Below are positions 1 through 6,043 of a stretch of DNA of 6,217 bases, piece after piece. This DNA is from a bacterium (GTDB lineage Bacteria > Auribacterota > UBA3054). Under the pieces are notes generated by a model, which worked only from the letters and a program-made list of their open reading frames with translations, made no database searches and was not told the DNA's origin. The stretch covers positions 1-6,217 of the forward strand of contig JAFYXV010000012.1 in NCBI GenBank assembly GCA_017557885.1. The letters are read 5' to 3'. Position numbers and translations under genes: made by a program. Numbering within the stretch: position 1 is the stretch's first letter; each line of letters begins with the position of its first letter.

Positions 1-397
1 TGCTTTCGGGCCAGTCCTCCGTTCCGCGGATAGTGAAATAATCCACGTTGACGGGCTTGGCGCGGCCGAAGAAATGCTCGCTTATGCTCCCGAGCCCCTT
101 GCGCCCGGCGACCATTTTGTACTGTTTTTCCGTCACCTGAAAAACTCCCAGGTAGAAAGGAGCGGTCAGCGTCACCTGGCGCTGGTCCTCATGACGGCTA
201 CGGCCCAATTCATCTTTCGGGCTGCCCATCAGGAAAGTCCCGGGCTCGATCCTTCTGAGCCACAGTTCGGAGGTCCGGCACAAGTCGCTTTTCAAGACCG
301 TGGGATCTTCCATAGGTCCCTTCTGCTCTTCCCTGATCTGGAAGGTCGTAAGGTCCAGGACCAGATATTTGGCTAATGTATCTCGTATATTTGTCAT
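1..397 (-). CDS. Formylglycine-generating-enzyme (SUMF1/FGE-sulfatase) fold protein, N-terminal part, truncated by window edge
   Basis: An open frame runs from an ATG at 397 to the left edge (132 codons plus one base) with no stop; an in-frame TGA lies just upstream and this ATG is the first after it. Residues about 46-120 show the opening of the FGE-sulfatase/SUMF1 domain: the GTFLMGSPKDELGR stretch (residues 53-66), then a VTLT-x2-FYLG-x2-QVTEKQY block (75-93) and PVNVDYF (115-121), matching the family pattern GtFlMGS-(E)-FylgkyeVT-PVenVsW. The family includes formylglycine-generating sulfatase activators, EgtB/PvdO-like enzymes and many non-catalytic C-lectin-fold binding proteins. The catalytic cysteines lie in the C-terminal half, outside the window, so enzyme versus binding protein cannot be decided. 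No signal peptide is visible, suggesting a cytosolic location. It starts 25 bases after the stop of the membrane-protein gene, with no good Shine-Dalgarno site, which suggests co-transcription and perhaps coupled translation. Family assignment is firm; function is open. Confidence 0.88.
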   Translation of the reverse strand, partial: MTNIRDTLAKYLVLDLTTFQIREEQKGPMEDPTVLKSDLCRTSELWLRRIEPGTFLMGSPKDELGRSRHEDQRQVTLTAPFYLGVFQVTEKQYKMVAGRKGLGSISEHFFGRAKPVNVDYFTIRGTEDWPES

Positions 398-422
398 AAA
401 AGAATTTGTTTTTGGCGCATGT

Positions 423-1949
423 TCATTGTTTCATGAAAGGCTCCAGATCCTTCCATTCGATGAAGACTTCAGGGGAAGCCCAAGGGCGCGACAATATGGC
501 GTAAACCGGCCATTTGAACAGCATGCCTTTCTCGCTGATCTTGATGTCGTCAAGGTAAAAACCATTCCTTTCCAATTCGGCCTTGCCGTCTTCGTCGTTG
601 TTAATCCAATCCGAGATCAGGCGCTGCTTGACGAAAGCCTTCAGATCCTTAAGTTTATCAGAGGCGAAATAATCCTCGATATACAGTTCTTCGCCGTCAG
701 GCAGGCTGTAGATCTTAGATGTGTTGAAACTGTGGTCTCCGTTGCCGCCGTCGTTGGCGTAGCCCCAGTGTGTGACGCACATGACCGGACGCTCGTACCA
801 TTTCGCCCCTTCCTTCGCCTTCAGGCCGAAGGGCCAGGAAAGACTGACTTGCGCGGTGAACATATACTGGCTGCAGATGTGATGGTTTGTCAGCTCGCAT
901 TCGTAGCATTCGTTGGCATACTGCTTGGCGAAGTCAAGAGAGGCCATCAGACAGTCGTCCCCCACCACGTCCCCAACTTTTGCCGGAAGCTTTCCCATGA
1001 AGCGGGAGAGTATGAAGCCGCACAGACAGAAATTGCCGGAATTTGAGATATAGCCGTCCTCGACGCTGTCAGAAATGTAATGGTCGAGATACTCCCACTC
1101 GTTCGTATCGATTATGCTCAAATACTTCAAAATGGATTCTGGAGTTTCACCCAGGCCCTTCAGCCTGTCATAGGGAATGAAACCGTAGGGCACGACCTGG
1201 GAAAAAGCCATCCAGAGGATTGCTCTGCGGACTTTAGCCAGCGCCGCCGGGGAGAGCCCGCTTTCCAGTTCGGGCCATTCGATGCTGACTTTGGATTCCA
1301 CTTCGGAATAATATGCCGAACTATTGAAGGGATAAGATATGTCGTATTTTTCGATCTCTTCTTTGGTGTGCTCCTTCCCCTCTCCCGAGAAAGAATAGGT
1401 GTAAAGGCTGAAAGCGCCCTTTTTGGTAACGCTAATGTCATCCTCATACTTGTGGGCGTAATGCTTCTCCCATTCAGGCACTTCTTTCTCTTCTTCCTTG
1501 GAAGCGCTCTCGGTTTTTTCCTCACAGGAAACGTTGCCGCTCTCTTCCTCAGAGGAAACATCATCCGCAGATTCCTCGCAATAATCGCTTTCCGCGGCTT
1601 CCTCCGCGCAGATCGCCTGCGACGCCAAGCCAATCGGTCTGATGAAATTAAAACTCAAACCAAGGGAATAGACACAGCAGCCTATGACTACTGCCAGCAG
1701 CGCCCAGGGCAAGAGACGCTTGAAACCTATCAGGGATGCCACATTCAGGGCGTAAACAAGCTCGATCGCCCACAGCGCGATCAAATAATACCGGCTGAAG
1801 TAATTTAATGATTCTTTCGCTATGAAAAAGGAAAGGCCCAACGCCAGGAGGACGTTGAAGCAGAGGAATACGATCCAACTCAGGGATGATCTTCTGCCGC
1901 CCTTTTCTTCTCTTTCTTCCATTTCGTTGTCAATGCGCTCTTCAGACAT
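423..1949 (-). CDS. Membrane protein with three N-terminal TM helices and a DUF3298/RsiV-like outer domain
   Basis: This 508-residue protein starts at an ATG with AAGGAG 7 bases upstream. Three hydrophobic segments are clear: about 24-44, 54-76 and 79-103. Positive residues before TM1 (KGGRR, 16-20) and between TM2 and TM3 (FKR) predict an inside N-terminus and an extracytoplasmic C-terminal bulk. Residues about 113-158 form a low-complexity Glu/Ser linker with three cysteines. The remaining ~350 residues resemble the DUF3298/DUF4163 fold of RsiV and related envelope proteins: VSIEWPELESG (221-231) fits the start; the NDGGNGDHSF region (399-408) followed by YSLPDGEELYIEDYF (414-428) fits the 'GGAHG ... 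fdl-tGk-l-l-Dlf' pattern; and ISEKGMLFKWPVYAI (471-485) fits the closing strands. RsiV binds lysozyme as an anti-sigma factor, but no sigma-factor gene is adjacent here, so only a sensor or binding role in the envelope is inferred. The outer part has ten cysteines, including CLC (308-310) and CYEC (348-351). The domain call is by pattern recognition and moderate. Confidence 0.8.
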   Translation of the reverse strand: MSEERIDNEMEEREEKGGRRSSLSWIVFLCFNVLLALGLSFFIAKESLNYFSRYYLIALWAIELVYALNVASLIGFKRLLPWALLAVVIGCCVYSLGLSFNFIRPIGLASQAICAEEAAESDYCEESADDVSSEEESGNVSCEEKTESASKEEEKEVPEWEKHYAHKYEDDISVTKKGAFSLYTYSFSGEGKEHTKEEIEKYDISYPFNSSAYYSEVESKVSIEWPELESGLSPAALAKVRRAILWMAFSQVVPYGFIPYDRLKGLGETPESILKYLSIIDTNEWEYLDHYISDSVEDGYISNSGNFCLCGFILSRFMGKLPAKVGDVVGDDCLMASLDFAKQYANECYECELTNHHICSQYMFTAQVSLSWPFGLKAKEGAKWYERPVMCVTHWGYANDGGNGDHSFNTSKIYSLPDGEELYIEDYFASDKLKDLKAFVKQRLISDWINNDEDGKAELERNGFYLDDIKISEKGMLFKWPVYAILSRPWASPEVFIEWKDLEPFMKQ

Positions 1950-1974
1950 TGTTGTTCTCCTTTTTGCCGCCGGC

Positions 1975-1993
1975 TGCCTTCATATTGAAGGCA
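1975..1993 (-). promoter_or_regulatory. Perfect 8-bp inverted repeat in the leader of the membrane-protein gene
   Basis: TGCCTTCA and TGAAGGCA form a perfect dyad with a 3-base centre, ending 12 bases before the AAGGAG ribosome site of the 508-residue gene. An outer pair GCCGC/GCGGC (1966-1970 with 2003-2007) can extend the fold, its inner arm reaching to within 3 bases of the ribosome site. It could be an operator for a dimeric regulator or a leader hairpin tuning translation. Confidence 0.45.
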
Positions 1994-2011
1994 CGCTCAA
2001 ACGCGGCGCTT

Positions 2012-2040
2012 ATTGTATTAATTATCTCAAATTATTCCAT
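2012..2040 (-). promoter_or_regulatory. Possible weak promoter for the membrane-protein gene
   Basis: The minus strand carries TACAAT (2017-2012), five of six matches to the sigma-70 -10 box, in an AT-rich stretch between the hairpin and the dyad. With 17-base spacing the -35 position reads ATGGAA (2040-2035), only three of six matches. Transcription from here would begin near 2004 and include the 1975-1993 dyad in the leader. Support is weak. Confidence 0.25.
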
Positions 2041-2054
2041 AGGATTCCACTAAA

Positions 2055-2100
2055 TATCAGTCTTCCGGGAAGGAATCGCTCCCTTCCCAGAAGACCGATA
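2055..2100 (-). terminator. Long GNRA-capped RNA hairpin after the 288-residue gene (terminator or processing signal)
   Basis: Eight bases after the stop at 2108, the minus-strand RNA can form a 21-bp stem: arm 2100-2080 pairs with arm 2075-2055 around the tetraloop GCGA (2079-2076), a GNRA loop. The core is GTCTTC-U-GGGAAGG against CCTTCCC-G-GAAGAC. Three pairs (2059/2096, 2066/2089, 2074/2081) are G-U wobbles in the minus-strand RNA but would be A-C mismatches in a plus-strand RNA, so the structure belongs to the operon transcript. Only a weak T-rich stretch (ATATTTA) follows, so it may be a partial intrinsic terminator, an RNA 3'-end stabiliser or a processing element separating the two gene pairs. 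Confidence 0.75.
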
Positions 2101-2107
2101 ATGAGCC

Positions 2108-2974
2108 TTATTTCAGGAAAAAGAAATCAAACAATTTTTTCCTCAAATTTCCGCGAACAATAAGATGGAGATCGGAAAGATCTTTGCCGATCAATTTTTC
2201 CTGCGCCGACTCGCTGACCACAAGGCCAATCTGCGAACAAACTTTGGGATTCCTGGCCTTAAAATAAAGGCGCATTCTGCGAAGTTTAACGATATGGGCA
2301 TCGACGTCTTCCAGCTCGTCGTCCTTGAGAAAGTCCAGCATCATGACACAATCGCCTTTTTTTGTGATCATCAGATCGGCGACATTGTTCCTGACCTTAG
2401 CGTTGAACTTGAATTCCAGCCTCTCCCTGAAACGGTACGCAAACTGGGACAATTCTTTCCAGAAGAAGCTGTGCGCTTTGAGCAAAGCGTCGTCCTGCTC
2501 TGAAGGTCCGAAGAGATCCATATATTCAAACAGAAAAGTTTCGTCTTCATCAAGCTCCTGGTCGTCCCTCACGATCAAGCGTTCGCTGCGCTCCTCGCCG
2601 TAGGACACTTTGTCGAAAAGGTCGGCCGGGAGCCTTGTGATGTGGTAAACGGGAACGACCGCGTACTTGTAATTGTAGTCGTCCTGATTGATGCCGACAT
2701 AGCAGTACTTGCATTTCAGCAGCGTTTCGACCAGTTCACTCTCGCTTTCGTCGACCGTAGTCCAGCTGCTCCAGCTGCTGCGCAGATAAATGTGATGCTT
2801 GTCGATCCAGAAACAGGCGGGGTCTTCCACGACCGTGCACCTATCCTGAATATAAATAATGGGAAGCTGTTTGTAAAAGCAGAGCGTAAGCTCGTCGTGT
2901 CCCAGATCGACCGGACTGTCCTTCATTTCGGGATACGTTGGCACCCAATGGTTCTTATTTAGCGTTCCGTACAT
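2108..2974 (-). CDS. Unrecognised 288-residue soluble protein, coupled to the AAA+ protease
   Basis: I do not recognise this family. The ATG at 2974 lies inside the last codons of the protease gene (16-base overlap) and has AAGGAGA 6 bases upstream, so it is almost certainly real and translationally coupled to the protease. There is no signal peptide or transmembrane segment. The N-terminal half (about 28-115) looks beta-rich and aromatic, with an odd SSWSSW repeat at 66-71 and cysteines at 32, 46, 54, 88, 91 and 246. The middle (126-164) is strongly acidic. The C-terminal half alternates strands and helices: a VADLMI strand (198-203), VMMLDFL (210-216), then a basic helix HIVKLRRMRLYF (227-238) and a hydrophobic tail ending FDFFFLK. 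The tight linkage suggests a partner of the protease, such as an adaptor, inhibitor or substrate, but this is context inference only. A hairpin follows 8 bases after its stop. Confidence 0.85.
   Translation of the reverse strand: MYGTLNKNHWVPTYPEMKDSPVDLGHDELTLCFYKQLPIIYIQDRCTVVEDPACFWIDKHHIYLRSSWSSWTTVDESESELVETLLKCKYCYVGINQDDYNYKYAVVPVYHITRLPADLFDKVSYGEERSERLIVRDDQELDEDETFLFEYMDLFGPSEQDDALLKAHSFFWKELSQFAYRFRERLEFKFNAKVRNNVADLMITKKGDCVMMLDFLKDDELEDVDAHIVKLRRMRLYFKARNPKVCSQIGLVVSESAQEKLIGKDLSDLHLIVRGNLRKKLFDFFFLK
2762..2779 (-). repeat. Perfect tandem 9-bp repeat inside the 288-residue gene
   Basis: CCAGCTGCT occurs twice in tandem (2762-2770, 2771-2779). On the coding strand it encodes SSW twice (residues 66-71). 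Being a multiple of three, gain or loss of a copy would keep the frame. Confidence 0.8.
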
Positions 2975-5910
2975 ACTTTTTCTCCTTCCACGGATTTTTT
3001 AATGGCTAAGATCTCGGATTCAAGCAGAAGCTTCTTCTCCGCCAGGGCGTCCGCTACAGCCTTCAGGAAGTCCATGTGCTCCTTGAAAAGCTTCTCGACG
3101 GCTTTCAGGCGTTCGTTCAGGATCTGCTCCAGTTCCTTGCGGTGGTTCATGGCGAACTTGTTGAAGGCTTCCAGATCCGTCTGCTCACCGGGCAGGGTGA
3201 GGATGTGCTCGCTGGCCAGGCCCTCCTGCAGCATTCTGATGGCGCTGCCGGTGGCTTGCTTGAAATCAGATTCCACGCCGCAGGTCCTGACGGAGAGCAA
3301 ATTTTCCGCCGCGCGGCCGGCCAGAGCCAGGTCGATCATGTTTTCCAGATCCTTCTTGGTGTGGACGTACTTGGAATCGTAGGTGTCCACATAGCCCGCC
3401 ACGGAGCCGGCTCCCTGGATGGTCGCATGGACGAAGCGGATGCCGCGCAGAACGGAGCAGACGGCGTGTCCGGCTTCGTGCACGGCGATCATGTACATCT
3501 CCTCGGGGGTGCCCTCCTGCTTCTGGGGGTCTTCTCCCAGAATGACGATAGTACGAGCCTCGACGAAATGCTTGAATTCGGGCTTTTCACCGCGCTTTTC
3601 AGCGATCCTTATACCCTCGTTGATCAGGCCGAGGATGTCCGCGGGGCTCCACTTGCTGGTGGTCTCCACGAGTTTCTGGATGATCTCCTCTTCCAGGGAA
3701 ACGTCGATCTTTTTCAATTCCAGCTCGATCAGCTTGCGGCGGTCTTCCTTGCGGCAGAGGTTGCCCAGCTCGACCTTGAGGGAAAGGCGGCCCTTGCGCA
3801 CCATGGCCGTGTCCAGGACATGGTAGCGATTGGTGGCGCCGATGACCAGCATTTCCCTGGCCGTGAAGCCGTCCAACTCAGACAGGAAGGCGTCGATGAC
3901 ATTGACCTGATCAAGGCTGCCGGTGTCCCTGTTGCCCAGGGCGTCGATCTCGTCGATGAAGATCACGGCTTTGTAGCGGCGGGCCGCCGCGAAAAGCTTC
4001 TTCACGCTTTCGACGCCCTCGCCAACAATGCTCTTGCGGAAATCCGCGCCGTTGACCATGATGAAGGGGCGGCCGAGTTCGTTGGCGATAGCCTTGGCCA
4101 CGGAAGTCTTGCCGGTTCCGGGAGGTCCGCAGAGGATCATGCCAGTCTGGGGTTTGGAGTGTTTGCCGTTGGCCTTGCCTGAGTATAAGTCCAGGGCTTC
4201 CTGGACGCGCTCCTTGACGACCTCCACACCCACCAGGTCGCTGAACTTAACGTTGGGGGCCGTAACGGAGAAATAGCCGTAATCCTCAATGGAGGGCATC
4301 ACCACATGCTTGATGTCGGTGAAGCGCAGGATAAGTTCGTTGCCAGCAAGCTCGACCTTAGGCGTAAAGGCGAGCCTTGTCGCCTGACGGATGCGGATCT
4401 TGGTCAGCTCCTCCAGCCAAGCCTCGTCGATGGCCTTGCCGGAAGTCTTTTCCGGAGCGCAGTCCCAAGCCGGCAGCTTTTCGCACTCGATACGGATGCG
4501 GCGGGGAGATTTGAATTCCTTCAGATGCTCCCTCAGGAAATCCTGGATAGGCATCAGGACCATGTCCTCCAGACCAGGCTGGATCGGATGGGCGGAAGCG
4601 ATCTGGGGATGCATTCCCACAAGCAGGCGGTAAACCTCCTCGGATTCGAAGTCGCACTCCGCGTCGAAGGTCTCGGAGACCTGGCGCTGAAGATCCAGGA
4701 AGCGATCCTTCAGGACCGCGAAGAAAGACTTGAAATCGTGCTTCACGAACAGCACGGGCTGGTCCACCAGAGCCAGGGTGGATTTGAATTTCGGCGCGGA
4801 TTTCACCAGGCCTTCCACCAGCTTGTCCTTCGGGGGCATTTTCTTATCCTTCGAGACAAGCGCCAGGAACTCGTCGTTCTCCGCTACTTCCTTATTGTTG
4901 GTAAGGATAATAAAGATGTTGTTGGCGAAGCTGATGGTCTTGCCGGAGAAAGCGTCCGCCAGACGGCCCTCTTCCAGGGCCGTGTTCAGATAAGACACGG
5001 CGAAGGGGTGGCCGAGCTCGTAATTTTCGATGACGATGATGCCGTTGGGATTCTTGAAGCCGCGGCTGGTAAGCTCGCCTTCGCGGCCGCCGTCTTTCCA
5101 GTTGTTGTCCCTGCCGATAAGGTCCATGGGCATCTGCTCAGTGGCAAATCTGGCGAAGTCTATAGTCTGGATCTGGGGAATATGAAGCACCTCTTCGAAA
5201 GCCTCCTGCAGAAGCTTCGTCAGATGGCTTTTGCCGGTGCCGCTGGCGCCCACCAGGAAAAAGGAGAGCGGCTTGGAGCCGCGGGCCGCAGGGTTCAGTC
5301 CCCAGGCCGTGGAGATCTGCGTCAGGATCGCGTCGATAGCCGCATCCTGACCGAAGCAGTGAGCAGTAAGATAATCGCGGATCTTGCCGATGTTATCATA
5401 AGTTATGGGAAGATTCTTTTTGCGTTTCTCAAACTCGCCCAGATTAGCCTCGCGGGTAACGGCCGCCTGGGCCATCAAGGGGGCTATGTCCTCCCTGACG
5501 CCGCTGACAGCCAGCATATCCTTGACCTCCGGGATCGGGTCATAAACAAGCGCCGCGGCGATGTTCAGGGCGCCGATCTCGACGTTTCCATGCGCAATAT
5601 CGCTCAGCATCTTGGATATGACGCCGCCGTAGGGGGAAAGATAGCGGTCCAGTTCGGAAGAAAAGCGCAAATCCTCGGAGATCTGGCGATCCGCCACAGG
5701 CAAGACACAGGGCAAAACGACGTTATCGCCCAGGATCTCCTTGAACACGCCGGGCTCCTTGACGCACACGGCCTTGAAAAGGTCGGAGGGCAGAACCACG
5801 TAGTCGCGGTCGTCCACAGCGCGCGCCTTAGCCTGGCGCACCGCCTCGGCCATCACGACGGAATAGCTTTCAGTCCTAATAAAGATTTTTTCTTCTTTAG
5901 CTTTACCCAT
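2959..5910 (-). CDS. Soluble Clp_N - HSP100 AAA+ - FtsH-type AAA+ - M41 zinc metalloprotease
   Basis: A 983-residue ATP-dependent protease. In order: residues about 13-150 resemble the two helical repeats of the Clp N-domain; about 185-345 is an AAA+ module of the ClpA/ClpB D2 type with Walker A GASGTGKS (221-228), an EGRLADAFSGKTISFANN stretch (314-331) matching the family's 'dGrltDs-G-tvdFkN', and sensor-1 LTNN (336-339); about 555-785 is an FtsH-type AAA+ module with Walker A GPPGTGKT (595-602), Walker B FIDEIDALG (651-659), sensor-1 GATN (691-694) and arginines R705 and R708 in the second region of homology; about 800-970 is the M41 peptidase with HEAGH (811-815) and the third zinc ligand D882 in SDFKQAT. 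No transmembrane helix is present, unlike FtsH, so it should be cytosolic. In the first module the Walker B DE is EN (E295, N296), the pore tyrosine is L264 and the sensor-2 arginine is not evident; in the second the pore phenylalanine is I628. The start chosen is the ATG at 5910 with GAGGA 8 bases upstream; a TTG five codons earlier overlaps that site and is unlikely. The gene probably unfolds and degrades specific cytosolic substrates delivered through the N-domain or neighbouring proteins. Confidence 0.93.
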   Translation of the reverse strand: MGKAKEEKIFIRTESYSVVMAEAVRQAKARAVDDRDYVVLPSDLFKAVCVKEPGVFKEILGDNVVLPCVLPVADRQISEDLRFSSELDRYLSPYGGVISKMLSDIAHGNVEIGALNIAAALVYDPIPEVKDMLAVSGVREDIAPLMAQAAVTREANLGEFEKRKKNLPITYDNIGKIRDYLTAHCFGQDAAIDAILTQISTAWGLNPAARGSKPLSFFLVGASGTGKSHLTKLLQEAFEEVLHIPQIQTIDFARFATEQMPMDLIGRDNNWKDGGREGELTSRGFKNPNGIIVIENYELGHPFAVSYLNTALEEGRLADAFSGKTISFANNIFIILTNNKEVAENDEFLALVSKDKKMPPKDKLVEGLVKSAPKFKSTLALVDQPVLFVKHDFKSFFAVLKDRFLDLQRQVSETFDAECDFESEEVYRLLVGMHPQIASAHPIQPGLEDMVLMPIQDFLREHLKEFKSPRRIRIECEKLPAWDCAPEKTSGKAIDEAWLEELTKIRIRQATRLAFTPKVELAGNELILRFTDIKHVVMPSIEDYGYFSVTAPNVKFSDLVGVEVVKERVQEALDLYSGKANGKHSKPQTGMILCGPPGTGKTSVAKAIANELGRPFIMVNGADFRKSIVGEGVESVKKLFAAARRYKAVIFIDEIDALGNRDTGSLDQVNVIDAFLSELDGFTAREMLVIGATNRYHVLDTAMVRKGRLSLKVELGNLCRKEDRRKLIELELKKIDVSLEEEIIQKLVETTSKWSPADILGLINEGIRIAEKRGEKPEFKHFVEARTIVILGEDPQKQEGTPEEMYMIAVHEAGHAVCSVLRGIRFVHATIQGAGSVAGYVDTYDSKYVHTKKDLENMIDLALAGRAAENLLSVRTCGVESDFKQATGSAIRMLQEGLASEHILTLPGEQTDLEAFNKFAMNHRKELEQILNERLKAVEKLFKEHMDFLKAVADALAEKKLLLESEILAIKKSVEGEKVCTER

Positions 5911-5914
5911 AAAA

Positions 5915-6043
5915 TTAGTCCTCAAAATTTAAGTTTTTCACACACTCAGACATATCCCGAAAAACCGTAAGGGGAACAGTCTCATCAAAACCACAAACAA
6001 TACCAAATTCAAATATCAACCTATTCTTTCTTAAATCGCTCAT
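5915..6043 (-). CDS. Small 42-residue protein or leader peptide upstream of the AAA+ protease
   Basis: A 43-codon frame (ATG at 6043, TAA ending at 5915) sits directly before the protease gene. It has a strong Shine-Dalgarno sequence (AAGGAGGGGAG, with AGGAGG 11 and GGGGAG 7 bases before the ATG). Its last codons contain the Shine-Dalgarno site of the protease, whose ATG starts four bases after its stop, which is the arrangement expected for translational coupling. The product begins MSDLRKNRLIFEFG and ends VKNLNFED; it is soluble-looking, with two cysteines (residues 17 and 34) and no signal peptide or membrane segment. I recognise no family. Codon use (TTA, AGA, AGG, ATA, many T-ending codons) is much more AT-rich than in the protease, which may mark it as a poorly translated leader or as a recent acquisition. 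Ribosome-binding evidence is good; function is unknown. Confidence 0.62.
   Translation of the reverse strand: MSDLRKNRLIFEFGIVCGFDETVPLTVFRDMSECVKNLNFED

Noticed and set aside
1993-2001. Nine-base word TTTGAGCGT (minus strand) shared with 6116-6108, suggesting a common regulator site
   Set aside because: One shared 9-mer between two spacers of this length has a chance likelihood of roughly one in ten, it is not symmetric, and the positions relative to the starts differ.
2310-2390. PD-(D/E)xK nuclease-like pattern in the C-terminal half of the 288-residue protein (D200 ... D214-F-L-K)
   Set aside because: The lysine is one position off the (D/E)xK motif and no supporting glutamate helix is clear, so the resemblance is not enough for a nuclease call.
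2959-5910. Calling the protease simply FtsH
   Set aside because: It lacks the N-terminal membrane segments and has an additional Clp_N and HSP100-type AAA+ module, so a plain ftsH label would mislead.
5911-5925. TTG at 5925 as the start of the protease, giving 988 residues
   Set aside because: The TTG overlaps the GAGGA ribosome-binding site and the end of the small ORF, whereas the ATG at 5910 has that site at correct spacing.
4306-5970. Long 554-codon open frame on the plus strand opposite the AAA+ protease gene
   Set aside because: It is antisense to strongly conserved Clp_N, Walker A and pore-region motifs, gives no recognisable protein and arises from the codon bias of the real gene. 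The same applies to the plus-strand frames at 3076-4182, 300-1046 and 1080-1808.
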